Assembly: GCA_040385645.1 (NCBI GenBank)
Contig: JAZKGZ010000006.1
Location: 124,001-188,000, forward strand
Reading direction: 5' to 3'
Origin: JANXSS01 sp040385645
GTDB taxonomy: Bacteria > Pseudomonadota > Gammaproteobacteria > Burkholderiales > Burkholderiaceae_D
DNA length: 64,000 bases
The position numbers and the translations under genes were made by a program. This document shows, in pieces, positions 9,148-18,146 of the stretch. How positions within the stretch are numbered: the stretch's first letter is position 1; every line of letters begins with the position of its first letter. The notes under the pieces were generated by a model. The model was not told where the DNA came from. It did not search any database and worked only from the letters and a program-made list of their open reading frames with translations.

Positions 9148-10551
9148 ATGAATGACATGCGTTCGATGAAAAAAAACTTATTTTTATGGCCGGCGCTAGC
9201 GGCTTTTTCGGGCGCGTTGCTCACGTACGTTCTGCATTATCCGGGGTACCTGGCCTACGATTCACTGCGATATCTGGCCGAAGGAAGGGAATTGACGTTC
9301 GTTTCACAGCATCAGCCATTCATCGGTTTTGTCTGGCATTTTTTGGAAAAGATCGTAGTGGGTGCACCGCTGATGCTGCTGTTTCAAATTCTTCCTTTTT
9401 GGTTTGCCGCGTATTACTTACTCCGTTATCTTCAGTATGGTTTGGGTGTCTCTATAGCGGTCGCCGTTCTTCTGTGCATATGGCCGACGATTTTTCTCAT
9501 GGGTGGTGTGATTTTTAAAGACACTATTGCTACCAATTTCATCATTTTAGGTTTCATGCTTTTACTACGTCGCCATGACGATCGCCACCATCTAATCCGG
9601 TGTTGTCTATGTGGTGTCGCCCTGGGAATCGCGTGCTTGTGCCGGTATCAATATGCAGTCGTCCTGGTGCCGGCGCTGATGGCGCTCTGGCTACAACCGA
9701 AAGATTCGCCCACGTCTGTGTCGGCGCATCGTCCGCTTTTATTAAGTTCGGCGCTCACCGCGGCTTTTCTGCTGACCATCGTCGGAGCTAATGCCACAAT
9801 TGCAATTTTTTCGAAAGTCGGCACGGATAATTTGGGAGCAAACCTGCAAAGACTGATGATCTACGACCTGGCCGGTATTCTGAAACATGAACCAAACGCA
9901 AATTTCGATGTGTTGAAGCGTGCAAATATCGATACCGACAATCTTAAATCGATGCTGGAAAAACATTACAAACCAGATCGTGTCGATCCAATTATTTACG
10001 ACGCATTGGGCGTCCGAGACAACGGTCAACGTTACGTCAATATATTGCCTGGAGCGGATTTGAAACTTTTAACCGACCAGTGGCTTGAAACTGTGCGGCA
10101 GTATCCAAGAGCCTGGTTGGCCCACCATATGGCAAGCTTCGAATATCTGCTGAATTTGCGCAAGCCCTACGCTTGTTGGGCCCATTACCCACCGGTATCG
10201 GTGCATCCGCCGGAGATCGTGACGCAATTACAGTTGGAGGCGCGGGTGGCACCGCTTTCATTGAGGTTCACAGATATCGGGAAATGGCCAACTCCACTGG
10301 CAGTCTTTTTGCGCCATTGGATTGCACTTGCAGCCTGCGTGGTTGCAGCTGGAATATTATTATTCGGACGCGCCAAATCACCGGCGATATTGGGACTTTC
10401 TACCGCTTGCCTATTGTTTTCGTTGACTTTTTTTGTCTTCAACATGGCTTGCGATGCACGTTATCTCTATTTGGTATCGGCCGCGCTTCCATTTATATTG
10501 ATTGTTGTGCTCGATAACTTTCGCCGTCCTCACAAGGATGCTGGAATTTGA
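9148..10551 (+). CDS. Polytopic membrane protein, GT-C glycosyltransferase-like
   Basis: This 467-residue protein has some ten or more hydrophobic segments. An acidic residue sits in the first long loop (YPGYLAYDSL, residues 31-40, Asp38), as in GT-C enzymes that use polyprenyl-phosphate sugars on the outer face of the inner membrane. A large extracytoplasmic loop follows around residues 215-330. I recognise the general architecture but no named family. Starts at 9157 or 9166 (ATG codons in frame) are equally possible, since no ribosome binding site singles one out. Its neighbours, a polyprenyl-phosphate-sugar-synthase-like GT2 and a GtrA flippase, fit a system in which the GT2 charges the lipid, GtrA flips it and this protein transfers the sugar. 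That coupling is inference. Confidence 0.7.
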   Translation: MNDMRSMKKNLFLWPALAAFSGALLTYVLHYPGYLAYDSLRYLAEGRELTFVSQHQPFIGFVWHFLEKIVVGAPLMLLFQILPFWFAAYYLLRYLQYGLGVSIAVAVLLCIWPTIFLMGGVIFKDTIATNFIILGFMLLLRRHDDRHHLIRCCLCGVALGIACLCRYQYAVVLVPALMALWLQPKDSPTSVSAHRPLLLSSALTAAFLLTIVGANATIAIFSKVGTDNLGANLQRLMIYDLAGILKHEPNANFDVLKRANIDTDNLKSMLEKHYKPDRVDPIIYDALGVRDNGQRYVNILPGADLKLLTDQWLETVRQYPRAWLAHHMASFEYLLNLRKPYACWAHYPPVSVHPPEIVTQLQLEARVAPLSLRFTDIGKWPTPLAVFLRHWIALAACVVAAGILLFGRAKSPAILGLSTACLLFSLTFFVFNMACDARYLYLVSAALPFILIVVLDNFRRPHKDAGI

Positions 10552-10611
10552 GCACAGAAAACCAGATTAAGATTAATATAACGACAACATTCAATATAGT
10601 GAGGGAAGAAG

Positions 10612-11688
10612 ATGACATCCATCCGTTCCGAGGCGATACAGGTACCTAGAAAAGCCGATATGCCGGCTGGCGAAACGCGCTCGAACACTGAGTCGAATCC
10701 TTACTCCGCACCCAATACATTCATAGCACCCAACACACCTTCCCCTGCACTCAATACCGTCGAAATCGCTGTCTTGATCCCGTGTTACAACGAGGCATTA
10801 TCGATTGCACAGGTCATCCGTGATTTTCGCAGGGCGTTGCCACAAGCGACGATCTATGTCTACGATAACCGCTCCACCGACGATACCAGTGCAGTGGCAC
10901 GTGCTGCTGGCGCGATAGTTTGTCTCGAGCCGTGGCCGGGCAAGGGCAATGTCGTGCGTCGTATGTTTGCCGACATCGATGCCGATGTCTACATCATGGC
11001 CGATGGTGACGGTACCTACGACCCGTCGGTTGCAGGCGGCATGATCACACGGTTGATCGACGAGCATCTCGACATGGTCGTGGGTACGCGCCGTAACGTG
11101 TATGCCAATGCGCACCGCGCCGGCCATGGCTTCGGTAACCAGCTTTTCAACGGCATCTATCGCAGTTTGTTCGGTCCGCTGTTTACCGACATTTTTTCCG
11201 GGTATCGGGTTTTTTCACGGCGTTTCGTCAAAAGTTTTCCGGCAATTTCCAGTGGTTTCGAAATCGAAACCGAAATGTCGGTACACGCCAGCCAGGTGCG
11301 GATGCCGATTGCCGAAATTCAGACCGATTACGGCGCACGTCAGGAGGGTTCGGTCAGCAAACTACGGACTTTTCACGATGCTTTTCGTATTCTGCGCACG
11401 ATTGTCATGCTTTTCAAGGAAATTCAGCCGGCCAGGTTTTACGGTGTAATCGCTTTGTTGCTGATGCTAATGGCGGGGCTGCTCGGGTTTCCGCTGGTTG
11501 AAACGTATATGCAAACGGGTCTGGTACCGCGTATTCCAACGGCGATTCTGGTCACCGGAATTATTTTGTTGGCCGGTGTGGCATTCGGTGCCGGGCTCGT
11601 TCTGGACAGTGTCGCCCGTGGCCGGCTCGAAATGAAACGGATGCAGTATCTCGGGTATTCGCTTGGTCGTTCGAAAGACAAGCATTGA
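10612..11688 (+). CDS. Membrane-anchored family 2 glycosyltransferase (polyprenyl-phosphate sugar synthase-like)
   Basis: This 358-residue protein has a Ser/Thr/Pro-rich lead of about 50 residues, then a GT-A domain with IAVLIPCYNEA at 52-62, DNRSTDDT at 85-92, PGKGNVVR at 109-116 and the metal-binding DGDGTY at 131-136. Two hydrophobic segments at about 273-297 and 311-333 anchor the C-terminus. This layout matches enzymes that load a sugar onto polyprenyl phosphate (DPM1/ArnC-like group). A good ribosome binding site (AGGGAAG) lies about 5 bases before the ATG. The stop overlaps the GtrA start by 4 bp (TTGA), so the two are translationally coupled and probably form a charge-and-flip pair for side-chain glycosylation. 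Confidence 0.85.
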   Translation: MTSIRSEAIQVPRKADMPAGETRSNTESNPYSAPNTFIAPNTPSPALNTVEIAVLIPCYNEALSIAQVIRDFRRALPQATIYVYDNRSTDDTSAVARAAGAIVCLEPWPGKGNVVRRMFADIDADVYIMADGDGTYDPSVAGGMITRLIDEHLDMVVGTRRNVYANAHRAGHGFGNQLFNGIYRSLFGPLFTDIFSGYRVFSRRFVKSFPAISSGFEIETEMSVHASQVRMPIAEIQTDYGARQEGSVSKLRTFHDAFRILRTIVMLFKEIQPARFYGVIALLLMLMAGLLGFPLVETYMQTGLVPRIPTAILVTGIILLAGVAFGAGLVLDSVARGRLEMKRMQYLGYSLGRSKDKH

Positions 11689-12083
11689 TTGCATCGTCGA
11701 GCGCACGTGCAGCACGGTTAACCCGAATCGTCCATTTCTTACTCGTGGGCGGGGCAGGGTTCGTAATCGATGCAGGCTTGGTATATTTGCTGTCGCGCGC
11801 TGGTTTGTCGCCGATCGTGGCAAGGATTCCCTCGATTTCGGCGGCGATTCTATTCACCTGGCTCCTCAATCGGCGTCTCACATTTCGCGTGGCAGAACGT
11901 CCGAGCGGCAACGAATTATTTCGTTACGCCAGCGTTGCGCTGACCTCCGGCGTTCTTAATTTCGGTCTTTATTCGCTGTTAGTACTCAATGGCATCATGC
12001 CGTTGCTGGCTGTGGCGTTGTCGACTATTGCGTTGATGGCTTTCAGTTTTTTCGGTTATAAAATCTTTGCTTTTCGACTCTAG
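11685..12083 (+). CDS. GtrA-family membrane protein (putative lipid-linked sugar flippase)
   Basis: This 132-residue protein has four hydrophobic helices and the family signature FLLVGGAGFVIDAGLVYLL near residues 18-36, followed by WLLNRRLTF. GtrA proteins are thought to flip polyprenyl-phosphate-linked sugars across the inner membrane. The start codon is TTG at 11685, overlapping the TGA of the upstream GT2 gene; no other start keeps the family's N-terminus at this length. It is the last gene of the rightward unit and converges on the GT-C-like gene with only 27 bp between stops. Confidence 0.88.
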   Translation: MIASSSARAARLTRIVHFLLVGGAGFVIDAGLVYLLSRAGLSPIVARIPSISAAILFTWLLNRRLTFRVAERPSGNELFRYASVALTSGVLNFGLYSLLVLNGIMPLLAVALSTIALMAFSFFGYKIFAFRL

Positions 12084-12110
12084 CAATAAATAACGAAAGC
12101 AATGGAAACG

Positions 12111-13394
12111 TCAGGCGGTTCGCAGGCGCTGGCGACGGTGCCTCGCCAGCGCGTCGATACCGGTCGCAATCAGGCACACTGCCGCAAAGTAGGTGGGAAA
12201 CGCGTAGCGTTGGGTGGCATGGGTCAAGATATATGGCCCGACGGGCAATAAGACGCAGGCGATCCAGGGCAGCACAGGCAGCCGCATCAGGAAAACGACC
12301 AGAAGCATGCCGAACATCAGCAAGCTGGTTGCCCACACCACCATTCGCTTGGCCCAGGAAAACAACGGATCGCCATCGACCGTTTGCGGGAAAAACAGCA
12401 AACGGGCCCGCGTCACACTCAGCTTGAAAAACGCTTCCGGGTTGGCGGTGATCCAGCCCATCGCACGCTGCTTCATCTCCGCCATATAAGCGACTTCGCC
12501 GATTGTTGCCAAGCGCTGTGCCGCATCTACGTAATTGTAGGGATGAATTGCCGGGGCACCTGCCAGCGTGTAAGTGCCGGTCGCACCGGTATGGTTACCC
12601 ACGGCGAGTTCGAGACCGAAGTTCGAGCGTGTCAGGATGGCGCTACCCAACATCTGCTGGTTGCGCACCGCCCACGGCACGAGAGACAGAAAGATCAATA
12701 CCGTGCCGACGACTGCGGGACGCCAGGCGCGGCTTCTCCATCCCAGATGCAACTCGGCAATGCAAGCGATGATCGGCAGGATCGGCGCGAACAGCCCGCC
12801 GATGCCACCGATTAACGCAATCGCGATTGCCCGCGTGTAAGGCCGTTCGTGCAGCGCGCGCGGCATGGTCCAGGCTAGTAAGAGCGCCATGATCAACAAT
12901 GCCGAAACAGGTTGATCCCACTGGCGCCAGAAAACGATGGTGGCGTACAGATGCACCGGCAAAACGCAGGTAAGCATTAACGCACCGATCAGTCCGGGCA
13001 GGCGGAGTTGCTGTTGGCGGCAATAAGTTATTACCAGCCATACGCCGCCCATATAAAACGAAAGTGCCAAGACACTTTGAGCAATGCGTGCGGAGGATGT
13101 GTTGCCATCGAACATTGCATATGTGATCGCTAGCAAGCCAACGGTGCCGGGCGCAGTGTGGGCCGTAGGCCCGGTCGGAATCAGATATGGGTCTGCCATC
13201 ACACCTTCGTTCAACAGACTCAAGGCAACCGATCCGGTTTCGCCGGGGGAACGGTTGACGACATGGTGCGAGAAACTGTAATAAGAACCGAGCAGTAACA
13301 CTGGAAGGATGGCGAGCAGTGCATAGCGCCGTATGAAATTTGCCAGACGGGTACCTGGGGCGGCCGCATTGCCGTCAGATGTTTCAAGATTCAT
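12111..13394 (-). CDS. Polytopic membrane protein, GT-C glycosyltransferase-like (GT39-like)
   Basis: This 427-residue protein has roughly eleven hydrophobic segments. After the first helix a loop reads NRSPGETGSVALSLL (about residues 52-66) with an acidic residue at the position where GT-C enzymes carry their catalytic Asp/Glu. The C-terminus ends in a short Arg-rich tail. A ribosome binding site GAGGAAG precedes the ATG. It is the last gene of the leftward XrtA operon, 12 bp downstream of the amidotransferase gene. It may be a lipid-linked sugar transferase acting on the periplasmic side; the donor is unknown. An oligosaccharide-processing membrane protein of another kind cannot be excluded. 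Confidence 0.7.
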   Translation of the reverse strand: MNLETSDGNAAAPGTRLANFIRRYALLAILPVLLLGSYYSFSHHVVNRSPGETGSVALSLLNEGVMADPYLIPTGPTAHTAPGTVGLLAITYAMFDGNTSSARIAQSVLALSFYMGGVWLVITYCRQQQLRLPGLIGALMLTCVLPVHLYATIVFWRQWDQPVSALLIMALLLAWTMPRALHERPYTRAIAIALIGGIGGLFAPILPIIACIAELHLGWRSRAWRPAVVGTVLIFLSLVPWAVRNQQMLGSAILTRSNFGLELAVGNHTGATGTYTLAGAPAIHPYNYVDAAQRLATIGEVAYMAEMKQRAMGWITANPEAFFKLSVTRARLLFFPQTVDGDPLFSWAKRMVVWATSLLMFGMLLVVFLMRLPVLPWIACVLLPVGPYILTHATQRYAFPTYFAAVCLIATGIDALARHRRQRLRTA

Positions 13395-13406
13395 CGTCTT
13401 CCTCGG

Positions 13407-15299
13407 CTATGCGCTTTCGTTGCGCAGAAATGCCTCGAACATCAACAGACTCCAGATCGCAGCGGTATAGTCCAGCAACCCGGATTGATGCTGCTCGACC
13501 ATTTCGGCTAGAAAAGCAGTATCGAATATGCCGGTGTCGGCGAGTGCCGGCCCGAGCAGGGCATCTCGCACGCGCTGGCGCAGCGGCCCGCGAAACCAAC
13601 TGGTCAGCGGTACTGAAAACCCCTGTTTATTTCGATACAGTATGTCTTCAGGCAGATGCGCTTCCAGGCTTTTTTTAAAGATGTATTTACCTTCGCTGCC
13701 CTGTAGTTTCAAGGACGGGGCTAAGCCGGAAATCCATTCCACCAGTTTGTGATCCAGCAGCGGTACCCGTACTTCCAGGGCATGTGCCATGCTCGCGCGG
13801 TCGACCTTGGTCAGAATATCGCCGGGCAGATAGGTTTTCATATCCAGGTATTGGATGAGGGAAAGCGGCTCGTCGGTCGGTGCCTTCTGCGCGTGTTCGC
13901 GCATGACGTCGATGGCGCGGTATCCCTGCAGGTCCTGGCGAAAACGCGTGGAAAAAACCTTGGCCCGCAAGCCATCGGACATGATCGACACCCCATGAAA
14001 ATAACCTTCCACGAGGTCGCGCGACAATGCTTCGAACGTCGTCTTGGCACGAAACATTTGCGGTGCCCAGTCGGCTTTGGGATACAGTTTGCCGAGCGTG
14101 CCGAAGAGCGGTTTTCGTAATGCAGAAGGCAGCAGCGAACGCACTCGGTTTTCTGCCATCGCATAGCGATAGCGCCGGTAACCGGCGAGGTTTTCATCGC
14201 CACCGTCCCCGGAGAGCGCGACCGTCACACGCTTTCTAGCGAGCTGGCAAACGCGGTAAGTTGGAATCGCCGAACTATCGGCATAGGGTTCGTCGTAGAG
14301 CGCAGCCAGGGTGTCGAGCAAGGCGTAATCGTCGGTATCGACCGTCTCGGTATGATGATTGGTGCCGTACTGCCGGGCGATCTGTTCGGCGTATTGTGAT
14401 TCGTCGTATTTCGGGTCGTTGAAGGCGATGGAGCAGGTGTTGACCGGTTCTTTCATCAAACCGGCCATCATGGCTACGATTGCGCTGGAATCGACACCGC
14501 CGGAAAGAAATGCGCCCAGCGGCACTTCGGCAACCAGTCTAATCTTCACCGCCTCGCGTAGGCGCTCGATCAATTCTTCACCGGCTTGACGCTCGGACAT
14601 CGGCGCATGCATGGCGAATGGAATATCCCAGTAGGCTGACGGGGGCGGCACCGTTTCACCGGTTTTGATGCAAAGCCTGAAGCCGGGCGAAAGCTTTAGT
14701 ACGTCCTGGTAGATGGTTTTCGGTTCGGGCACGTAGCCGAAGGCGAAATAATCTTCGACTGCGCGCGGGTCGATCTTGCGCGGCAATTCCGGTATCGCCC
14801 GAAGCGCTTTGAGTTCAGAGGAGAATACCAGCCGGCCATCCGGCAGAATCGCGTAATACAGAGGCTTGACGCCGAGCCGGTCACGCGCCATGAAAAATGT
14901 TTGCTGGTTACGGTCCCACAGTCCGAAGGCGAACATGCCGCGAAAGCGTTCCACGCAAGCCTGACCCCATTGTTCCCAGGCGTGGACGATCACCTCGGTA
15001 TCGCAGCGGGTGCGAAACGTGTGGCCCAGTGCCAGCAGTTCTTCCATCAGTTGCGCATAGTTGTAGATCTCGCCGTTGAACACGACCACCACGCTGTGGT
15101 CTTCATTGAACAACGGCTGCTGCCCGGAAGACAGATCGATGATCGACAGACGCCGGTGGCCGAAGCCGATGCCTGGCTCGGTATAGACATCGCCTTCGTC
15201 CGGCCCGCGATGGTGCTGCGTCTGGTTCATGCGCGATACCAGCGCCGGATCGATCTCACGAAAGCCGAGGGTATCGAAAATGCCGACTATTCCGCACAT
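13407..15299 (-). CDS. XrtA-associated amidotransferase (glutamine-hydrolysing asparagine synthase family)
   Basis: This 630-residue protein begins MCGIVGIFD, so Cys2 becomes the N-terminal nucleophile of the class II glutaminase domain (residues 1 to about 200, with HHRGPDEG at 29-36 and NGEIYNY at 75-81). The synthetase domain has the PP-loop LSGGVDSS at 265-272 and SGDGGDENLAGY further on. It should use glutamine nitrogen and ATP to amidate a carboxylate. In exosortase A loci the relatives (TIGR03108 type) are thought to amidate a uronic acid or similar group in the exopolysaccharide rather than make asparagine. Here that fits the UDP-glucose dehydrogenase gene at 52.4 kb, which would supply UDP-glucuronate. 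The gene overlaps the upstream glycosyltransferase by 13 bp. Confidence 0.92.
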   Translation of the reverse strand: MCGIVGIFDTLGFREIDPALVSRMNQTQHHRGPDEGDVYTEPGIGFGHRRLSIIDLSSGQQPLFNEDHSVVVVFNGEIYNYAQLMEELLALGHTFRTRCDTEVIVHAWEQWGQACVERFRGMFAFGLWDRNQQTFFMARDRLGVKPLYYAILPDGRLVFSSELKALRAIPELPRKIDPRAVEDYFAFGYVPEPKTIYQDVLKLSPGFRLCIKTGETVPPPSAYWDIPFAMHAPMSERQAGEELIERLREAVKIRLVAEVPLGAFLSGGVDSSAIVAMMAGLMKEPVNTCSIAFNDPKYDESQYAEQIARQYGTNHHTETVDTDDYALLDTLAALYDEPYADSSAIPTYRVCQLARKRVTVALSGDGGDENLAGYRRYRYAMAENRVRSLLPSALRKPLFGTLGKLYPKADWAPQMFRAKTTFEALSRDLVEGYFHGVSIMSDGLRAKVFSTRFRQDLQGYRAIDVMREHAQKAPTDEPLSLIQYLDMKTYLPGDILTKVDRASMAHALEVRVPLLDHKLVEWISGLAPSLKLQGSEGKYIFKKSLEAHLPEDILYRNKQGFSVPLTSWFRGPLRQRVRDALLGPALADTGIFDTAFLAEMVEQHQSGLLDYTAAIWSLLMFEAFLRNESA

Positions 15300-16525
15300 G
15301 AAGGCAACACCTTTCGAGAAGAAGACAGGCGCAATTTGCGCAAGCAGAGGGCGTCGTAAAGCGCCATGTAGTTCGTGATCATGGCATTGATGCTATAGTT
15401 TTTTTCAATGACTTCACGCCCGGCCATGCCATGCGAGCGCGCCAGTTGCCGATCGTTGAAATAACCGGCCAGTGCAGCGGCAATCGCTTCGTGATCGGTG
15501 GCTGACACCAGCATGCCTGATTCGTGGTCTTGTACGACATCGGGAATGCCACCGACCCGCGATGCGATAACCGGCAACCCGGACGCCATCGCTTCCAGCA
15601 ATGTGATCGGTGTACCTTCGTTGAAGGAAGGCAGCACGAATACGTCGAAGGTGCTCATGAGGTCGGCGATGTCGGAGCGTGCGCCGAGTAGCCTGATGCG
15701 GTCGGTAGCGCCACTAGCTTCGACCTGGGTTCGCAACTCGGCCATCAACGGGCCGTCGCCGACGATCGTCAGCACCAACTGTTCGCGATAGGCAGGCAGT
15801 AACGCCAGCAGGCGCAGGAAAGCACTTACCAAACCTTTGTGATTCTTGATATTTTGAATGCGCCCGACGGTTCCGACGATGAATTCTTTTTGCGCCGCAG
15901 CTTCGACAGCATGAGTGCGAACGTGCGCATCGGTGGCGGTATCGGTCCGCGGTCGAAAATTACTGGTATCGACACCGTTGTTAATAACAAGATTTTTATC
16001 CGTGGGTATGCCAACCGTTTCCCGCAACCAGTGCTTCAAATCCTGCGATACCGGAATGAAGCAATCGATGTACGGCGTCATCCATCGTCGCAGCAGATTG
16101 TGCTTACGGTTCTTTCCATGCAGGTCGCTCAGATCCCGGCCATGTTCGGCATGTACGCAGATCGGCACACCGGCCATGGAAGCGGTGAAAGCGTATTCCA
16201 CCGCAGAGATATTGTAGGTATGCAGTATCGTCGGGCGCAGCTCGCGCACCAGCTTCCACAATTTCCAGTGCGCACCCAAACCTAGGCCGGGTGGCTTGTG
16301 CAGCGCGATGATCGCCACGCCCGGCCGGGTGATTTTTTCAGAAAATGCCGTGTAATCGGCCAGGCACACGATCGCATGACGATAACGGTCGGCCGGCATG
16401 CGGTTGACGCATTCCGCCAGCACCGTTTCCAACCCACCGAAATCGAGGCGGTATAACAGATGCATCACGAGCGGCAATTCCGGTGTGCCCTGTGCATCAA
16501 CGGGCGTTTTGCCAACCTGCTGCAT
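15287..16525 (-). CDS. XrtA-associated family 4 glycosyltransferase (stp2 type)
   Basis: This GT-B enzyme has about 412 residues. It starts MQQVGKTPVDAQ and then PLVMHLLYRLDFGGLETVL, a hallmark of the exosortase A-associated stp2 glycosyltransferases (TIGR03088 type), with GTVGRIQNIKNHKGLV, LPSFNEGTPITLLEAMASG and VGGIPDVV. I chose the ATG at 16525 because it follows the exosortase stop by one base and matches the family length. A longer frame starting at 16618 would add 31 Arg-rich residues encoded entirely within the exosortase gene. It probably adds a mid-chain sugar to the repeat unit. The 3' end overlaps the amidotransferase start by 13 bp. Confidence 0.9.
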   Translation of the reverse strand: MQQVGKTPVDAQGTPELPLVMHLLYRLDFGGLETVLAECVNRMPADRYRHAIVCLADYTAFSEKITRPGVAIIALHKPPGLGLGAHWKLWKLVRELRPTILHTYNISAVEYAFTASMAGVPICVHAEHGRDLSDLHGKNRKHNLLRRWMTPYIDCFIPVSQDLKHWLRETVGIPTDKNLVINNGVDTSNFRPRTDTATDAHVRTHAVEAAAQKEFIVGTVGRIQNIKNHKGLVSAFLRLLALLPAYREQLVLTIVGDGPLMAELRTQVEASGATDRIRLLGARSDIADLMSTFDVFVLPSFNEGTPITLLEAMASGLPVIASRVGGIPDVVQDHESGMLVSATDHEAIAAALAGYFNDRQLARSHGMAGREVIEKNYSINAMITNYMALYDALCLRKLRLSSSRKVLPSCAE

Positions 16526-16526
16526 T

Positions 16527-18146
16527 TTAACGGCTCCGGGCGGCGACCAGCGTCGCCTCGATTGCCGGCAGGTGCGCGCCCAAGAAGGCGCGCAACGGCG
16601 CGCGTGCCTGCTCGTCATTTGTCGTCAGCGGCGTCGATAGCAGTACTGCAGCACCGTCGTCGCCCCGCAACAGCAGCTTATCTTTTGCCTGCAACAATTT
16701 ACCAACATAGTCGTTCGCCGTAAATTGATTGCCGACCCAGTACCACTGCCACACCAGTATCGCGCCATCCGGCCCTTGCAAGACCGATTCGCGTACGCCG
16801 AGCATGCGCGTGCCGACGGTTTCGAGACGTTTTCCGGAACGCAGCTGATGCATCACATCTTTTTCGCTTACCAAACGGTTGGATGAACTGATGAGCGATT
16901 TACCGTTGGTTTGGTTACGGTAATACAGCACCGTCATGCCGACCGGTAGCGCCGCTGCGCCGTTTTCGGCGACGGACTTCGACACCGTACCGATACGTGC
17001 CTCGGCTGGCGCGAAGACCGGCACCCATGGTGAGAATGCCGGTGTCGGCACCCAGTTGCTAGCGATCATGTTGAGCTGGACTCGCCCGGCGCTGGCAGTG
17101 ACATGGTCGCTGTAACGCGCATACAGTGGCCAGATCGCCATGACGGCGACGATTGCCACGGTCATTGCCGCGATGCGCTTGGAAGCTGTCGCTGATCCAG
17201 CAATTCCTACCGCTTTCGATGCGCCTGCAGCCGCTTGCGCTGCAATGACAGAGGTTGCGGCCGGTGTATCGTCCTGATCTTCGCGCCAGAAATTGCCGAC
17301 CCAAAACAGCAGGAACATCACCAGCCCGAAAAAGAACCAGCCGTACACCAGATGGTCGACGCCGACCGCTGCAGTCATGCCGCTCAGATGCCCGATCATT
17401 ACGATCATGTAGGCGCGCAAGCCATTTGCGATGATCGGCACTACCACCGCCATGACCATGAATAATGCCCGGCGCGTGGTTGAACGATAAGTGAGGTAGG
17501 CGTACAAGCAGCCCAGAGTGACCGACGAAATCAGATAGCGGATGCCGCTGCAAGCTTCCACCACCGACCAACTACCGCTGGGAATATCGAACCGGGTACC
17601 GTTGCGTAGTACCGGTATGCCTGTAGCTTGCAATGCCCAGACTGTAAAATCGGCAGTAAAAGAGATCAGCGGATCGATGAAAATTTCACCGAACGGCACC
17701 GCCAGCAGCAGAAACAACAGCGGAAAGGCCAACGACCAGGCGAGCCGCCGCCCGAGGATCGCCAGTGCAATGACGGGAAACATCGCTGCGAACGCATATT
17801 GCATCACCACCTGCACTTCACCCATCCGTGCCAGCAGCCAGCCGAAGCCCACTGCCAGCAACAACAGCAGTGCCGGCCAGTACGGAGTAGGCGGTAGCAG
17901 GCTGAAATTTGCGCGACGACGCCAGACCAGCCATAAACTGATGGGCAAAATGATGTAGCCGTGGGCAAAGGTTTCTGAACTGTCCCAGATGGCAACCATG
18001 GATCTGGCAGTGCCGAAATAGAACAGCACCGGCACCAGAAATGCACAGGCGATCAGTAGAACGGTCGATACCGGCAGTCCAGGCAAACTGCGTTCGCCCG
18101 GCATTTCCTTACCACCGACAAGCGTTTCATTAAGCTGCATCGACAA
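16527..18146 (-). CDS. xrtA: Exosortase A fused to EpsI domain
   Basis: This 539-residue protein has an N-terminal exosortase/archaeosortase membrane domain (about residues 25-290, eight helices) carrying the full catalytic set: Cys199 in EACSGIR, Arg244 in NGLRAY and His265 in DHLVYGW. Residues about 320-539 form a soluble EpsI-type domain, present in XrtA-class enzymes. Exosortase A recognises the PEP-CTERM tail of secreted proteins at the inner membrane, cleaves it and probably hands the protein to an attachment step tied to exopolysaccharide. A substrate with such a tail is encoded at 35.1 kb. The start at 18146 abuts the stop of the stp1 gene; an ATG at 18140 would leave 6 bp. The gene lies mid-operon with tight spacing on both sides. 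Confidence 0.95.
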   Translation of the reverse strand: MSMQLNETLVGGKEMPGERSLPGLPVSTVLLIACAFLVPVLFYFGTARSMVAIWDSSETFAHGYIILPISLWLVWRRRANFSLLPPTPYWPALLLLLAVGFGWLLARMGEVQVVMQYAFAAMFPVIALAILGRRLAWSLAFPLLFLLLAVPFGEIFIDPLISFTADFTVWALQATGIPVLRNGTRFDIPSGSWSVVEACSGIRYLISSVTLGCLYAYLTYRSTTRRALFMVMAVVVPIIANGLRAYMIVMIGHLSGMTAAVGVDHLVYGWFFFGLVMFLLFWVGNFWREDQDDTPAATSVIAAQAAAGASKAVGIAGSATASKRIAAMTVAIVAVMAIWPLYARYSDHVTASAGRVQLNMIASNWVPTPAFSPWVPVFAPAEARIGTVSKSVAENGAAALPVGMTVLYYRNQTNGKSLISSSNRLVSEKDVMHQLRSGKRLETVGTRMLGVRESVLQGPDGAILVWQWYWVGNQFTANDYVGKLLQAKDKLLLRGDDGAAVLLSTPLTTNDEQARAPLRAFLGAHLPAIEATLVAARSR

